Shown: in pieces, positions 17,601-26,702 of the stretch
Layout: each line of letters starts with the position of its first letter
Position numbering within the stretch: the stretch's first letter is position 1
Source of the DNA: Alcaligenes ammonioxydans
GTDB lineage: Bacteria > Pseudomonadota > Gammaproteobacteria > Burkholderiales > Burkholderiaceae_B
Assembly (NCBI RefSeq): GCF_019343455.1
Contig: NZ_CP049362.1
Coordinates: forward strand, 3,038,001-3,102,000
DNA: 64,000 nucleotides
Direction: 5' to 3'
Translations under genes and position numbers: made by a program
Notes under the pieces: model-generated
The model's database searches: none
The model's input: only the letters and a program-made list of their open reading frames with translations
What the model was told of the DNA's origin: nothing

Positions 17601-17707
17601 TCGCGTACCGTCAGACGTTCATAAGCAATGAAACCGACCAGCACGATCACCAAGGACAGCACCGTGGCAAATACCGGACGGCGGATACATAAATCGGAAA
17701 GCACCAT
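14630..17707 (-). CDS. RND-family multidrug efflux pump, inner-membrane transporter
   Basis: A 1025-residue AcrB/MexB-like proton-drug antiporter. It has the N-terminal membrane anchor (IRRPVFATVLSLVIVLVG), a first large periplasmic loop, the TM4 Asp-Asp pair in GLVVDDAIVVLENVYRH, and duplicated halves with a second periplasmic loop and a closing helix bundle. It is co-transcribed with its periplasmic adaptor, whose stop lies 9 nt upstream of this start. No outer-membrane channel gene is adjacent, so the pump probably borrows a TolC/OprM-type channel. Substrates cannot be told from sequence. Confidence 0.93.
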   Translation of the reverse strand: MVLSDLCIRRPVFATVLSLVIVLVGFIAYERLTVREYPAIDEPVVSVITNYKGASPEVIESQVTKPLEDQLSGIEGVNVMTSRSRSERSLINIKFNLDRAPDAAAADVRDKVSRARRFLPDEVDEPIINKVEADSTPIIYVGVDTGNYSMLEASDYINRYIKTRLSVLPGAAEVRVFGERLPAMRIDLDRTRLAAYQLTVQDVEDALRKQNVLIPAGRIESDAREFSVVSSTDLETPEEFRDIIISQAAGYPVRISDIAEVRIGPAEERVLARFNGQNSLNIGVTKQSTANPLDLSKSVRAEVERINESLPGNMKLTVAYDSSIFIQESIDSVYTTIAEAILLVVLVIVFFLRSFRASLIPIVTIPISLIGAFAIMYMLGFSINTLTLLAMVLAIGLVVDDAIVVLENVYRHIEEGKTAMQAAFLGVREIAFAVIAMTLTLVAVYAPLAFATGRTGRLFIEFALTLAAAVLVSGFVALTLTPMMCSRMLRPQGAKVGRVSQGIENFLVWLTRTYRRALIRALRWRWLVLLIGVAVAASSALLFTVIKSELAPVEDRGVIFGIVSSPEGATLDYTLHNVERVEALYRDIPETEGYQSIIGFPTVTDSFAILRLKPWQERSRTQQSIARELQPHFSAIPGARAFPTNPPSLGQRATSKPVEFVIMSQAPYPELARIVDGFLAELKDYPGLLNVDTDLRLNTPEIRIDVDRDKLADTGVSVEVVGRTLESMLGGRQVTRYKSDGEQYDVIVQVDKQARSSPQNILDIYVRTKDGGMVQASNFLKVRESVSPQSLNHFNRLRAVIVEASVAPGYALGEVLEHMNEVARKTLPETVQTDLDGQSREFRDSSGSIYLVFLMALAFIYLVLAAQFESWRNPLIIMLSVPLSMTGALLALWLSGGTLSIYSQIGLITLVGLITKHGILIVEFATQQREAGASLYNAVVRACEMRLRPILMTTGAMVLGVLPLAYATGAGAESRQQIGWVLVGGLTLGTVLTLFVVPVAYTLIAGRKAGQDEQLELIDKPQASL

Positions 17708-17716
17708 GATCCTGTC

Positions 17717-18763
17717 CTATTGCTGCGGCTGTGCTTGCACGTCAATCACTTCCTGAATGTCGACGGGCACACCATCACGCACCTTTTGCAGCCCCGCCAC
17801 CAACACGCTGTCTCCCGCTTGCAGATTGCCCGTCACCTGTACCCAGCCTTGCTCTCGCACGCCCACCTGCACCTGACGACGCTCTGCCCGACCATCGTTG
17901 ACCACGTAGACGTACTGGTCCTGACCAGCAGGCGCCAATGCCGTTTCCGGCACCATCAAGGCCTGATAACGCGACAGTTCCAGCCGGACCCGACTGAACA
18001 GGCCGGGGCGCAAGGCGCCGTCCTCGTTGGGTACCTGCGCCCGCAGCAGAATCGAACGGCCGGCGGCATCCACCACCGGGCTGACTGCCAGTACCGAGCC
18101 TTTGCGGGTCTGGCCTGGAAAAGCGTCAAAACCCAGTTCAACGGGCATGCCCGGTTTCACATCGGCCAGATACTGTTCGGGAATGCGAAAGTCCACGTTC
18201 AGACTGGAGATCGCCTCCAGTCGCACCAGATCGGTGCCCGGCCCCACGTAATCGCCCACAGACACGTTGCGCAAACCCGTGACTCCATCAAAAGGGGCAC
18301 GGATACGGGTCTTGTCCAACTGTACCCGTGCCAGTTGCACTTCGGCCTGCTGCACGGCCAGGCGACTGCCTGACTCATCTTTGGCCTGCTGGCTGATAAA
18401 GCCTTGACGGCTCAGTTGGGCAGAGCGCTGATGCTGACTACTGGCCAGATTCAAATTGGCCTGAGCCTGATTCAGTTGTGCCTGCGCCATGGCTGGGTCC
18501 AGTTGAACCAGCAGTTGCCCCTTGCTGACGGGCTGGCCTTCCTCAAAACTGATGGCTGAAATGCGACCGCTAATCTCGGGGCGCAGCATGACCGATTCCC
18601 TGGCCACCAAGGTCCCTACCGCGGCTACATCACGAATCAATTCGCTTTGTCGCACAGGCAGCACTTCTACTCGCGTGGCTCCGGACTGCGCCCAGCCTGG
18701 CGTACTGCTCAGGAACAGCGCAAAAAACAAGGGAAAAATCGTGAGGCGCAGCGTGGAAATCAT
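17717..18763 (-). CDS. RND efflux periplasmic adaptor (membrane fusion protein)
   Basis: A 348-residue adaptor. The start MISTLRLTIFPLFFALFLSS gives a clean Sec signal ending GWA-Q; an upstream Met has no support. The lipoyl half-motifs (VMLRPEISGRI and TRIRAPFDGVTG) flank a coiled-coil hairpin rich in Gln, Ala and Leu (residues about 95-165), followed by beta-barrel and membrane-proximal domains. It links the inner-membrane pump encoded downstream to an outer-membrane channel. First gene of the two-gene operon; no regulator is adjacent. Confidence 0.92.
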   Translation of the reverse strand: MISTLRLTIFPLFFALFLSSTPGWAQSGATRVEVLPVRQSELIRDVAAVGTLVARESVMLRPEISGRISAISFEEGQPVSKGQLLVQLDPAMAQAQLNQAQANLNLASSQHQRSAQLSRQGFISQQAKDESGSRLAVQQAEVQLARVQLDKTRIRAPFDGVTGLRNVSVGDYVGPGTDLVRLEAISSLNVDFRIPEQYLADVKPGMPVELGFDAFPGQTRKGSVLAVSPVVDAAGRSILLRAQVPNEDGALRPGLFSRVRLELSRYQALMVPETALAPAGQDQYVYVVNDGRAERRQVQVGVREQGWVQVTGNLQAGDSVLVAGLQKVRDGVPVDIQEVIDVQAQPQQ

Positions 18764-18862
18764 GGGCGGCTTATCCTGACCGGTCAGGCCGGCACAGCAG
18801 TCTGACAAAATATGACGAGTGGCTAATAGTACTATCTGCAGGCCGGGAATCTGCGTACGATC

Positions 18863-19306
18863 TTATAACTGCCTGGCGATTTCCACCCCTTCATTGGCCA
18901 GCTGATCTGCCCGTTCATTACCCGGATCGCCAGCGTGACCGCGCACCCACAGCCAGGTCAGCTCATGCTTGGCTGCCTGCTGTTCCAGCTCCTGCCACAA
19001 ATCGGCATTTTTGACAGGCTTCTTATCTGCCGTGCGCCAGCCACGGGCCTTCCAGCCCGGCAACCATTCGTTCATGCCTTTTTGCACATACTGCGAATCC
19101 GTATGCACCCGCACCTGACAAGGACGTTTCAGGGCTTTCAAGGCCTCGATCACGGCCATCAGTTCCATACGGTTATTGGTGGTATTGGCCTCGCCACCAC
19201 AGATCGCTTTCTCGCGCCCACCGTGGCGCAGCAAAGCCCCCCAGCCACCCAAACCCGGGTTGCCCTTGCAGGCCCCGTCTGTCCAGATCTCAACAACATC
19301 ACTCAT
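18863..19306 (-). CDS. rnhA: Ribonuclease HI
   Basis: A 147-residue enzyme that cuts RNA in RNA-DNA hybrids. The catalytic residues D10 ([11 protein letters not shown]), E48 (NNRMELMAV), D70 (HTDSQY), H124 and D134 (NERADQLA) all match the E. coli positions exactly. It overlaps the methyltransferase gene by 4 nt (ATGA), so the two are translationally coupled. Confidence 0.96.
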   Translation of the reverse strand: MSDVVEIWTDGACKGNPGLGGWGALLRHGGREKAICGGEANTTNNRMELMAVIEALKALKRPCQVRVHTDSQYVQKGMNEWLPGWKARGWRTADKKPVKNADLWQELEQQAAKHELTWLWVRGHAGDPGNERADQLANEGVEIARQL

Positions 19307-20064
19307 GTCTTGCTTATTCCTTCATCGGCAGCGCGTCCGGCAACCACCATAGGCCGACGCACACGTCGACGATTTTTCTTCCATTTGGGGCCGACCAGGC
19401 GCAGGGCGGGTGTGCGCTTGACGGCACCCACCATGTAAACCGCCCCGGCAAAGCTCCACCAGCGTGCACCGCTGCGCTCCATCCAGCCCCAGCGATCCAG
19501 CCAGGCCTGCTGACGGCACAAGGGGGCATAACAACCCATCTGCGCGCTTTGCACATCAAAGGACAGGAGTTTCAACCAGTCGCGCAAGCGCCAAGGAAAG
19601 ATGACATCGCCAGGCAGGGTGGGCGTACCCCGATCCAGACCCGGTATCCAGTCATGAACTCCCCAGAGGCTGACGGGATTGAAGCCTGTCAGGATAATGC
19701 GCCCCTCAGGCACCAGCACACGCTCGGCCTCGCGCAACACCTGATGTGGATCACTGGCGCTTTCCAGCGTATGGGGCAAAATCAGCAGATCGATGCTTTG
19801 CGTATCGAAAGGCAGATGTTCAGGTTGGGCATAAACCAGATTTTTCTGATCGGCAGGCAAGACGCCGGCCTGAGCGGTACACACCTTGAAACAGACCCGA
19901 CTTTGCGCCAGGAGGTCCCAATGCGGCAATCCGATTTGTATGGCATGATACCCGAAGGTGTTGACCACCTCCGCATCAATCGCGGCTTGTTCCCAGGCCC
20001 GCACATATCGCCCCGGTACGGTTTCCAACCACTGGGCAAATTGATCATTCAAAGTCTGCTCCAC
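19303..20064 (-). CDS. SAM-dependent methyltransferase (YafS-like)
   Basis: A 253-residue class I methyltransferase of the Methyltransf_11 type. It keeps the post-motif region [50 protein letters not shown] in order, although the glycine-rich motif I is weak. The C-terminus is basic ([12 protein letters not shown]), suggesting membrane or nucleic-acid contact. Position between gloB (divergent) and rnhA (overlapping) is the same as E. coli yafS. Its substrate is unknown to me. Confidence 0.82.
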   Translation of the reverse strand: MEQTLNDQFAQWLETVPGRYVRAWEQAAIDAEVVNTFGYHAIQIGLPHWDLLAQSRVCFKVCTAQAGVLPADQKNLVYAQPEHLPFDTQSIDLLILPHTLESASDPHQVLREAERVLVPEGRIILTGFNPVSLWGVHDWIPGLDRGTPTLPGDVIFPWRLRDWLKLLSFDVQSAQMGCYAPLCRQQAWLDRWGWMERSGARWWSFAGAVYMVGAVKRTPALRLVGPKWKKNRRRVRRPMVVAGRAADEGISKT

Positions 20065-20084
20065 TGGCGCTTTCCCCCTCTACC

Positions 20085-20897
20085 ATGATGAATGCATTTA
20101 CCTGGCCTGTGCCAAGCGATGTTCGCCTGATTCCACTTCCTGCTCTAAATGACAACTATATATGGGCTTTGGCTCGAGCCGGTCACGCTCTGGTTGTGGA
20201 CCCCGGCCAGGCCGCCCCGGTATTGGAATGGCTGGCGCGCGAATCCTTACAACTGGATGCCATTTTACTGACACACCACCATGGTGACCATGTTGGCGGT
20301 GTCAAGGATATCCTGGCAAAGCATCCTGCACGCGTATGGGGCCCGGCCCACGAGCGTCTGCCCGTCTGTGACGTGCGTGTGGGACAGTCCGACAAAGTCG
20401 ATTTGCCCACCCTGGAACTGACGCTGGAGGTGCTGGATATCCCCGGTCACACTGCCGGACACGTTGCGTACTTTGGTCAAAATGAGGTAAAACAGCCCTT
20501 TGTTTTCTGTGGTGATACCTTGTTTGCCGCCGGTTGCGGACGTCTTTTTGAAGGCACCCCGGCTCAAATGATGGACTCCTTGGGCAAGTTGGCGACACTG
20601 CCTGCGGACACCCTGATCTGCTGTGCGCACGAATACACCTTATCCAATTTACGCTGGGCTTTGCAGGTAGAGCCAGACAGTCCCCACCTGCATGAACGTT
20701 GGGAACAGGATAAGCTCAAGCGTCAGCAGAACTTGCCCACGGTGCCCTCCACCCTGAAAACAGAATTGGCTACCAATCCGTTTCTGCGTTGCGAGACGAC
20801 TGCTGTTATCAAGGCTGCCGAGCAGTACGCCGCCCGGCCTCTGAATAATCCTGTCGAGGTATTTGCCAGCCTGCGCGACTGGAAAAACAATTTCTGA
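20085..20897 (+). CDS. gloB: Hydroxyacylglutathione hydrolase (glyoxalase II)
   Basis: A 270-residue metallo-beta-lactamase-fold enzyme that hydrolyses S-D-lactoylglutathione, the second step of methylglyoxal detoxification. The metal site THHHGDHVGG spans residues 63-72, followed by GHTAGHVAYF and FCGDTLFAAGCGRLFEG; the glutathione-binding C-terminal domain includes CAHEYTLSNLRWA. Only 20 bp separate it from the divergent methyltransferase start, so the promoters overlap the coding ends. Two Met codons open the frame. Confidence 0.94.
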   Translation: MMNAFTWPVPSDVRLIPLPALNDNYIWALARAGHALVVDPGQAAPVLEWLARESLQLDAILLTHHHGDHVGGVKDILAKHPARVWGPAHERLPVCDVRVGQSDKVDLPTLELTLEVLDIPGHTAGHVAYFGQNEVKQPFVFCGDTLFAAGCGRLFEGTPAQMMDSLGKLATLPADTLICCAHEYTLSNLRWALQVEPDSPHLHERWEQDKLKRQQNLPTVPSTLKTELATNPFLRCETTAVIKAAEQYAARPLNNPVEVFASLRDWKNNF

Positions 20898-20907
20898 AGA
20901 TTCCGCA

Positions 20908-22317
20908 ATGAACCTAATGAGACTTTTTGCGCTGCTATGCGCTTTCGTGCTGGCAGGTTGCGCCACAGGCCCCAAAGTCAGCCCCCAAAAAGCCGCCAAA
21001 ACCTCCACCAGCATTGCCGCCGATACGTCTCGCACGATTGATCTGACCCACCCCCCAAAAGATGCCTGGGACCGTATGCGCCGAGGCTTTGCCATCCCCA
21101 ATCTGCATACCGACCTGGTCGATTACTGGACCAATTATTACGCCTCCCACCCCGAGTCCATCCGCACCATGAGCCAGCGCGCCTCGCGCTACCTTTATCA
21201 CATCATGGACGAACTCGATGCCCGGGGTCTGCCCTCGGAACTGGCGCTGCTGCCTTTTGTGGAAAGCGCCTATAACCCGGTCGCCTATTCGCGCTCTCAT
21301 GCTTCGGGTCTGTGGCAGTTCATTCCCAGCACCGGCACGCAATACAAGCTGGAGCAGAACTGGTGGGTAGACCAGCGCCGCGACCCGGTCGAGTCCACCC
21401 GTGCTGCCCTGGATTATCTGTCGTATCTGTACGAGTTTCAGGGTGACTGGTATCTGGCACTGGCCTCCTACAACTGGGGCGAAGGGTCGGTACGACGCGC
21501 CATGGAACGCAACGAACAAGCCAACCTGGACGTTGATTACTTATCACTGAAAATGCCGGACGAAACGCGCAATTACGTCCCCAAGTTGCAGGCCATCAAA
21601 AATATTGTGGCCAACCCCGAGCGCTACGGCATCACCTTGCCTCCAGTGAGCAATACGCCCTATTTCACTGCGGTGCGCAAGAACAAGGACATTGACGTCG
21701 CCCTGGCGGCCGAACTGGCCGAGATCTCCGTGGACGAGTTCAAGGCATTGAATGCTGCCCACAATCGCCCCACTATTCCGGCCGAGCGCGGCACCTTGCT
21801 GTTGCCCGCCAACAAAGTAGACATCTTCAAAGCCAATCTGGCAGCCTACCAAGGCAAGCTCAGCAACTGGAAAGCCTACCAGGCCAAACGCGGCGAAAGC
21901 TATTTGTCCATCGCCCAGCGACACGGCATTACCCTGTCGCAACTGCGTTCCATTAACGGCTTGAGCAGCAAGCGCAGCAAAGCGGTCGCCCAGACACTGC
22001 TGGTCCCCAGCACGACCTTGGGTGAAGGCAGTCTGCAGTTGGCCTCCCTGACCAATACACCGGCCGCTCCTGTTGCCCAGAGTGCCCGCCAGGCGCGCGC
22101 GCAAACGGCCAGCGTCAACCGCAAGAGCGACACGGTTGTGTTGCGCCGCGGAGCCAATGTCCGTACCCACACAGTCCGCCAGGGCGATACACTCTACGCT
22201 TTGGCCAAACGGTACGACACCTCGGTGGCTGAACTGCGACGCCTGAACAATCTCAAAGGCAACTCTCTTTCCAGGGGCACACGTTTGCGTGTTCCCGGTT
22301 CCAATATTCGTGGCTAA
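20908..22317 (+). CDS. mltD: Membrane-bound lytic murein transglycosylase D, lipoprotein with two LysM domains
   Basis: A 469-residue lipoprotein. The ATG at 20908 gives a signal peptide ending in the lipobox LAGC (Cys18); the longer frame overlaps gloB. The SLT domain carries the catalytic Glu in LPFVESAYNP and the GLWQFIPSTGTQY signature. Two LysM modules follow: one around AYQAKRGESYLSIAQRHG and one at the C-terminus (HTVRQGDTLYALAKRYD). It cleaves peptidoglycan with formation of 1,6-anhydro ends. It starts 10 nt after gloB, an order also common in relatives. Confidence 0.94.
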   Translation: MNLMRLFALLCAFVLAGCATGPKVSPQKAAKTSTSIAADTSRTIDLTHPPKDAWDRMRRGFAIPNLHTDLVDYWTNYYASHPESIRTMSQRASRYLYHIMDELDARGLPSELALLPFVESAYNPVAYSRSHASGLWQFIPSTGTQYKLEQNWWVDQRRDPVESTRAALDYLSYLYEFQGDWYLALASYNWGEGSVRRAMERNEQANLDVDYLSLKMPDETRNYVPKLQAIKNIVANPERYGITLPPVSNTPYFTAVRKNKDIDVALAAELAEISVDEFKALNAAHNRPTIPAERGTLLLPANKVDIFKANLAAYQGKLSNWKAYQAKRGESYLSIAQRHGITLSQLRSINGLSSKRSKAVAQTLLVPSTTLGEGSLQLASLTNTPAAPVAQSARQARAQTASVNRKSDTVVLRRGANVRTHTVRQGDTLYALAKRYDTSVAELRRLNNLKGNSLSRGTRLRVPGSNIRG

Positions 22318-22350
22318 GTCCACCCACTAATTACATAAAGGATTTTCAGC

Positions 22351-23136
22351 ATGGGTTTCCTGCAAGGAAAACGCATCCTGGTCACAGGCGTTCTCTCGAA
22401 CCGCTCCATTGCTTACGGGATTGCGCAAGCATGTCGCCAACAAGGTGCTGATATTGCCCTGACCTATGTGGGCGAGCGGTTTAAAGAACGCGTTGAAGGC
22501 TTCGCCCAGGAACTGGGCACGGATATCGTCTTGCCCTGTGACGTGTCTGAAGACGCGCAGATTGAACAGGCCATGGCCTCGCTGGGCGAGCGCTGGGACG
22601 GTCTGGACGGCCTGGTTCACTCCATCGGCTTTGCTCCTCGTGAAGCCATTGCCGGCAATTTTCTGGATGGTCTGTCGCGTGAGTCGTTCCGCGTGGCTCA
22701 CGACATTTCCGCCTATAGCTTCCCGGCGCTGGCAAAAGCCGCCCTGCCCTTGCTCAAGGGTCGCAAGAGTTCGGTACTGACGCTGACCTATCTGGGCGCC
22801 GAGAAGGCCATCCCCAACTACAACACAATGGGCGTGGCCAAAGCCGCTTTGGAAGCGTCCGTGCGCTACCTGGCCGTCGCTCTGGGCGAGTACGGCATTC
22901 GTGCCAATGCCATCTCGGCCGGTCCCATCAAGACCCTGGCTGCCAGCGGCATCAAGGACTTCTCCACCATCCTGAAGTTCGTCGAAACCCACGCCCCCCT
23001 GCAGCGCAACGTTACCATCGAAGAAGTGGGCAATGTGGCCTCCTTCCTGATGTCCGAACTGGCCAGCGGCATCACGGGCGAAATCACGCACGTTGACGCC
23101 GGCTTTAACTGCATCGTTCCCGGCATGCAGGAGTAA
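22351..23136 (+). CDS. fabI: Enoyl-[acyl-carrier-protein] reductase (NADH)
   Basis: A 261-residue FabI that carries out the last reduction of the fatty-acid elongation cycle and is the triclosan target class. The cofactor loop GVLSNRSIAYG is at residues 13-23; catalytic Tyr147, Tyr157 and Lys164 lie in TYLGAEKAIPNYNTMGVAK. A good ribosome-binding site (AAAGGA) precedes the ATG. A strong terminator follows. Confidence 0.96.
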   Translation: MGFLQGKRILVTGVLSNRSIAYGIAQACRQQGADIALTYVGERFKERVEGFAQELGTDIVLPCDVSEDAQIEQAMASLGERWDGLDGLVHSIGFAPREAIAGNFLDGLSRESFRVAHDISAYSFPALAKAALPLLKGRKSSVLTLTYLGAEKAIPNYNTMGVAKAALEASVRYLAVALGEYGIRANAISAGPIKTLAASGIKDFSTILKFVETHAPLQRNVTIEEVGNVASFLMSELASGITGEITHVDAGFNCIVPGMQE

Positions 23137-23159
23137 GGTTTCACCGCCTGGCAGTACGA

Positions 23160-23190
23160 TAAAAAAATAGCGGCCTTGGCCGCTATTTTT
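23160..23190 (+). terminator. Bidirectional rho-independent terminator after fabI
   Basis: AAAATAGCGGCC / GGCCGCTATTTT is a perfect stem around TT, with A and T runs on both sides, so it can serve fabI and the convergent dctBD operon. No gene was recognised in 23191-23376. Confidence 0.9.
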
Positions 23191-23376
23191 ATGTGACTGC
23201 GCCGCTAAGGAACCCTGCGGCTGCGCGGGACAAGTCGGCCCGCACACGCTCTTTGCCCCCTTGCTACGGCAAAGCTTCCCCGATCAATAAACACAATAAA
23301 ACCACGGCGGCCTGCAGCATCGACCACGTCAGCCTGCACCTCTGTCAAAGACAAGCCTTTGCCACCACCGGAAGAA

Positions 23377-24723
23377 TCAGCTCTGTGGCAGGCCCTCTTC
23401 CACAAAATCGCTGCGTGAAATACCGTGACGCTGCAGCTTGTCATAAAAGGTTTTGCGCGGGATGCGCAGATCCTGCAGTGTCGCTTTGATATCACCCCGA
23501 TGACGTGCCAGGGCCTGCCGGATCTGCTGCGCCTCGAATTGTTCCATGCGGGCGGGCAGACTTAACTCCTCTCCCACCCCCTCCCTGGCGAGCACAGGCT
23601 GCACGCCCAACACCTCACGCTGTGCAAAATGCGCCAGTTCGCGCACATTTCCCGGCCAGTGATGGGACTGCATATAAGCCAGGCTGTGTGCATCGGGAAT
23701 CTTTTGCGCCATGCCGTATTTTTTGGCGGCGAGCGCAGCGAAATGCGCGAACAGCATGGGAATATCTTCTTTGCGCTCTCGGAGCGGCGGCAGGCGCAAG
23801 GTCACCACATTTAAGCGATAGTACAAATCCGCCCGGAAGTTCGCACGTTGTCCGGGATCGGACAAATCCACCTTGCTGGCGGCCACTACCCGAATATCGA
23901 CCGGGTGCTCTTCATTGGTGCCCAAAGGCGTCACGCAACGGGTTTCCAGCACGCGCAGCAAGCGTACCTGCGCAATCATGGGCATGCTTTCAATCTCATC
24001 CAGAAACAGAGTGCCCTGATGAGCATGCTCCACACTGCCTACCCGTCTGCGCTGAGCACCGGTAAAAGCGCCCGCCTCATGACCAAACAACTCGCTTTCA
24101 ATAATGGTTTCGGGCAAGGCTCCGCAATTGAGCGCCACAAACCGATGCTGAGCTCGAGCGCTCCAGCGATGCAGCAGCATGGCCACAACCTCTTTGCCCG
24201 TTCCCGTCTCCCCCTCCACCAGCACATCCACATCGGACTGGGCCAGGTGGCGCAGCGTAGCGCGCAGATTGATCATCACCTCCGAATTGCCCAGAAGCGC
24301 CGGGCCCTGACCATCCTCGTCCAGCTCCTCGCGCAAGGCCCGGTTCTGCAAGACCAGACTGCGTTGCATGGCGGCATGGCGAATCACTGTCAACAATCGT
24401 TCTGCCTGGTAAGGTTTGCTCAGGAAATCAAACGCACCGTCGCGCATGGCTTGTACGGCCATATCAATGTCGCCATGGCCGGTAATCAGAACGACAGGCT
24501 GATCCGGGTCGCGGGCATGCAAGGCGCGCATCAGCGCCAGACCATCCATCCCGGGCATCCGGATATCGGTTACCACCACCCCAGGATAATCCGTGGGCAA
24601 GCGACTCAACGCCTCCTGAGCACTGGCAAAAGCCATTACCTTCAAGCCTGCCAGCTCCAGACTTTGCACAACGGCAGCACGCAGATCGGCATCATCATCA
24701 ACAAACGCGACTTCCATTTTCAA
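23377..24723 (-). CDS. dctD: C4-dicarboxylate response regulator, sigma-54 activator DctD
   Basis: A 448-residue NtrC-family regulator: receiver domain (acidic VDDDADLR and phospho-acceptor D53 in VTDIRMPGMDG), AAA+ domain with Walker A GETGTGKE, the sigma-54 contact loop GAFTGA, Walker B TLFLDE, and a Fis-type helix-turn-helix at the C-terminus (IKATLQDLRIPRKTFYDKL). It overlaps dctB by 4 nt. Phosphorylated by DctB, it should bind the paired sites at 26584-26629 and drive dctA from the sigma-54 promoter at 26703. Confidence 0.93.
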   Translation of the reverse strand: MKMEVAFVDDDADLRAAVVQSLELAGLKVMAFASAQEALSRLPTDYPGVVVTDIRMPGMDGLALMRALHARDPDQPVVLITGHGDIDMAVQAMRDGAFDFLSKPYQAERLLTVIRHAAMQRSLVLQNRALREELDEDGQGPALLGNSEVMINLRATLRHLAQSDVDVLVEGETGTGKEVVAMLLHRWSARAQHRFVALNCGALPETIIESELFGHEAGAFTGAQRRRVGSVEHAHQGTLFLDEIESMPMIAQVRLLRVLETRCVTPLGTNEEHPVDIRVVAASKVDLSDPGQRANFRADLYYRLNVVTLRLPPLRERKEDIPMLFAHFAALAAKKYGMAQKIPDAHSLAYMQSHHWPGNVRELAHFAQREVLGVQPVLAREGVGEELSLPARMEQFEAQQIRQALARHRGDIKATLQDLRIPRKTFYDKLQRHGISRSDFVEEGLPQS

Positions 24724-26576
24724 CCCTCTCCCTGGTCCTGCTTGCTGTCAGCATTCCGCAGCACAATGTGAAACGTGGCCCCGCCCAAACGCGACGGCCC
24801 TTCTTCCAGACGGCCACCGAGGGCCGCCACAATATCGTGCGAGATCACCAGGCCCAATCCCAGTCCTTGGTGCCGGCTGGAACTAAAGGGGGTGAACAGG
24901 CGCTGGCGAATTTCCGCACTCAGGCCTGGCCCGTTGTCGGACACCACGATGCGCACATGTCGCGTCTCGTTCATCACCTCGATACGAATACGTCCCTGAG
25001 AACGCCCCTCAAGAGCATCGAGCGCATTACGCAACAAATTCACCAGCACCTGCTCCAGGCGGACCGGCAAGGCCCATACCTGTACGGGCTCGCTCATGCC
25101 CTCCTGCTCCAGCGCCACCGCTTGCGCCCGCGCCCGATGTTCCAGCAACTGCCAGGCGCTCTCGACTGCTGACCGCACCAGCACGGGCCCTTCCTGCTCC
25201 TGCGGCTTGCGAGCGTAATGACAAAGCTGGGATGTGATGCTGCCAATACGCTGGGTCAGCGCCTGGATGCGACTCAGGTTCTGGCGAGCGGTCTCAGTCT
25301 GCCCCTGCTCCAGCAGGCGCAAGGTGTTATCAGCGTAGACTTCAATGGCGGCCACCGGCTGATTGATTTCGTGGGCCACTCCTGCCGTCACCTGCCCCAG
25401 AAACGACAATTTTTCGGCCTGCTCCAACTGCTCTCGCAAATCGCGCGCACGCGAGCGGGCCTCCTGCAAGGCCTGCATCTCCTGCTCCAGGCGACGACGC
25501 GCCACCTGCAACTGAGCGGTGCGCGACTCCACGGCCTCCTCCAGAGCGTCGCGCAACAAGGCCTGACGCGCCTGGGTTTCACGGCGCTGCTGACTGCGCT
25601 GCAAGCCCAGGGCAGCCAGCACCAGAGCCGCACACAACAAGCCCATAACGGTCAGACGGGACTGAAAGGCCTGCGTCCGCAAGGCGGCGTCCATGGGTGC
25701 CATCGCATGTAGCGTCCAGTCGCTGCCCATCACCGCTTGCTGTACATGCAAGAACCGCTCCTGCCCCAAGGTCCAGAACGAGGCCCGGTTTCCAGAGTTC
25801 GACATGCGCAGCCCCACCGGCTCCAGAGCTTCGCTGCCAAACTGCCGGCTGGCTCGCAGCTGGGCCAGTTGTTCGGGCGCGGCCTGATCCAGACTGTGCA
25901 AACGCCAGTCCGGCTCACCACTGAGCAAGATCACGCCATTCGGATCGCTGACAAACATGCGGTCGCCATAGCCTTCCCACTCTTTTTCCAGCAGATCAAA
26001 CACCAGCTTGATCACCACCACGCCGACGGCCTTGCCGTCCTGCCCCTGCACCATTCGGGAAATATACAGCCCGGCCTTGCCGCTGGAGGTTCCCAAAGCA
26101 AAGTATTCAGCGTGCCCCTGCTCCAGGGCTTTGGTGAAATAAGGGCGAAAGCCATAGTGATTGCCCACAAAGCTGTCGGGCGCCTGCCAATTGCTCGAGA
26201 CCAGCGTCTGCGAATGAATATCCAGCAAATACAGCACCGGTGCGCCGGTGTCCTCGGCCAACTGCTCGAACTTGCGGTTCAGTGCCTGGGCATCGCCATA
26301 GGCGGGGTTGCCCATGAGGTACTGACGCAAGGCCTCGTCCTGCGCCAGGGCAAATGACAATGTGCGGAATTTGTCACGGATGGTCTGAATCCAGCCCGCA
26401 TTGCCACGCATCAGGGAGTCGAGCCGCTGTTCGCTTTGTGTGAGCAAACGGGCCGTGCCCAAATCAGCCGAGCGCCAGAAAGCGAACAGGCCCAGCACCA
26501 CGGCCACGCTCAGCAAAAACAGCCATTCGAGCCTGAAGCGCCGCCGCAATCCCGAAGAAACCGGAATGGAATTCAT
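24720..26576 (-). CDS. dctB: C4-dicarboxylate sensor histidine kinase DctB
   Basis: About 618 residues. The start at MNSIPVSSG is preferred because a longer frame (to 26633) would swallow the DctD sites. Order: N-terminal membrane helix (WLFLLSVAVVLGLFAFW), a periplasmic double-PAS sensor of about 260 residues with the dicarboxylate-binding region near YGFRPYFTKAL, a second membrane helix, a coiled coil rich in Glu, Gln and Arg, the H-box VAHEINQPVAAIE, and the ATPase domain (NLLRNALDAL, DNGPGL, GLGLVIS). It senses succinate, fumarate or malate and phosphorylates DctD. Confidence 0.93.
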   Translation of the reverse strand: MNSIPVSSGLRRRFRLEWLFLLSVAVVLGLFAFWRSADLGTARLLTQSEQRLDSLMRGNAGWIQTIRDKFRTLSFALAQDEALRQYLMGNPAYGDAQALNRKFEQLAEDTGAPVLYLLDIHSQTLVSSNWQAPDSFVGNHYGFRPYFTKALEQGHAEYFALGTSSGKAGLYISRMVQGQDGKAVGVVVIKLVFDLLEKEWEGYGDRMFVSDPNGVILLSGEPDWRLHSLDQAAPEQLAQLRASRQFGSEALEPVGLRMSNSGNRASFWTLGQERFLHVQQAVMGSDWTLHAMAPMDAALRTQAFQSRLTVMGLLCAALVLAALGLQRSQQRRETQARQALLRDALEEAVESRTAQLQVARRRLEQEMQALQEARSRARDLREQLEQAEKLSFLGQVTAGVAHEINQPVAAIEVYADNTLRLLEQGQTETARQNLSRIQALTQRIGSITSQLCHYARKPQEQEGPVLVRSAVESAWQLLEHRARAQAVALEQEGMSEPVQVWALPVRLEQVLVNLLRNALDALEGRSQGRIRIEVMNETRHVRIVVSDNGPGLSAEIRQRLFTPFSSSRHQGLGLGLVISHDIVAALGGRLEEGPSRLGGATFHIVLRNADSKQDQGEG

Positions 26577-26583
26577 AAAATCC

Positions 26584-26629
26584 GTGCGAAATTTCGCCAA
26601 AAAATCATAATCGTTGTGCGGATTTTCGC
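26584..26629 (+). promoter_or_regulatory. Two tandem DctD upstream activating sites
   Basis: GTGCGAAATTTCGC (26584-26597, containing the perfect 12-bp palindrome GCGAAATTTCGC) and GTGCGGATTTTCGC (26616-26629, within the palindrome TGTGCG-N6-CGCACA) share GTGCG-N3-TTTCGC. They are 32 bp apart, three helical turns, and about 80-120 bp upstream of the dctA promoter, as for Rhizobium DctD. Confidence 0.8.
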
Positions 26630-26702
26630 ACACATAAACAGAAAGCGGGGAAGTCTCCTGCCCGCAAGCCGCTTATTTGCTGACTTCCTGTTTACGAACA
26701 GA

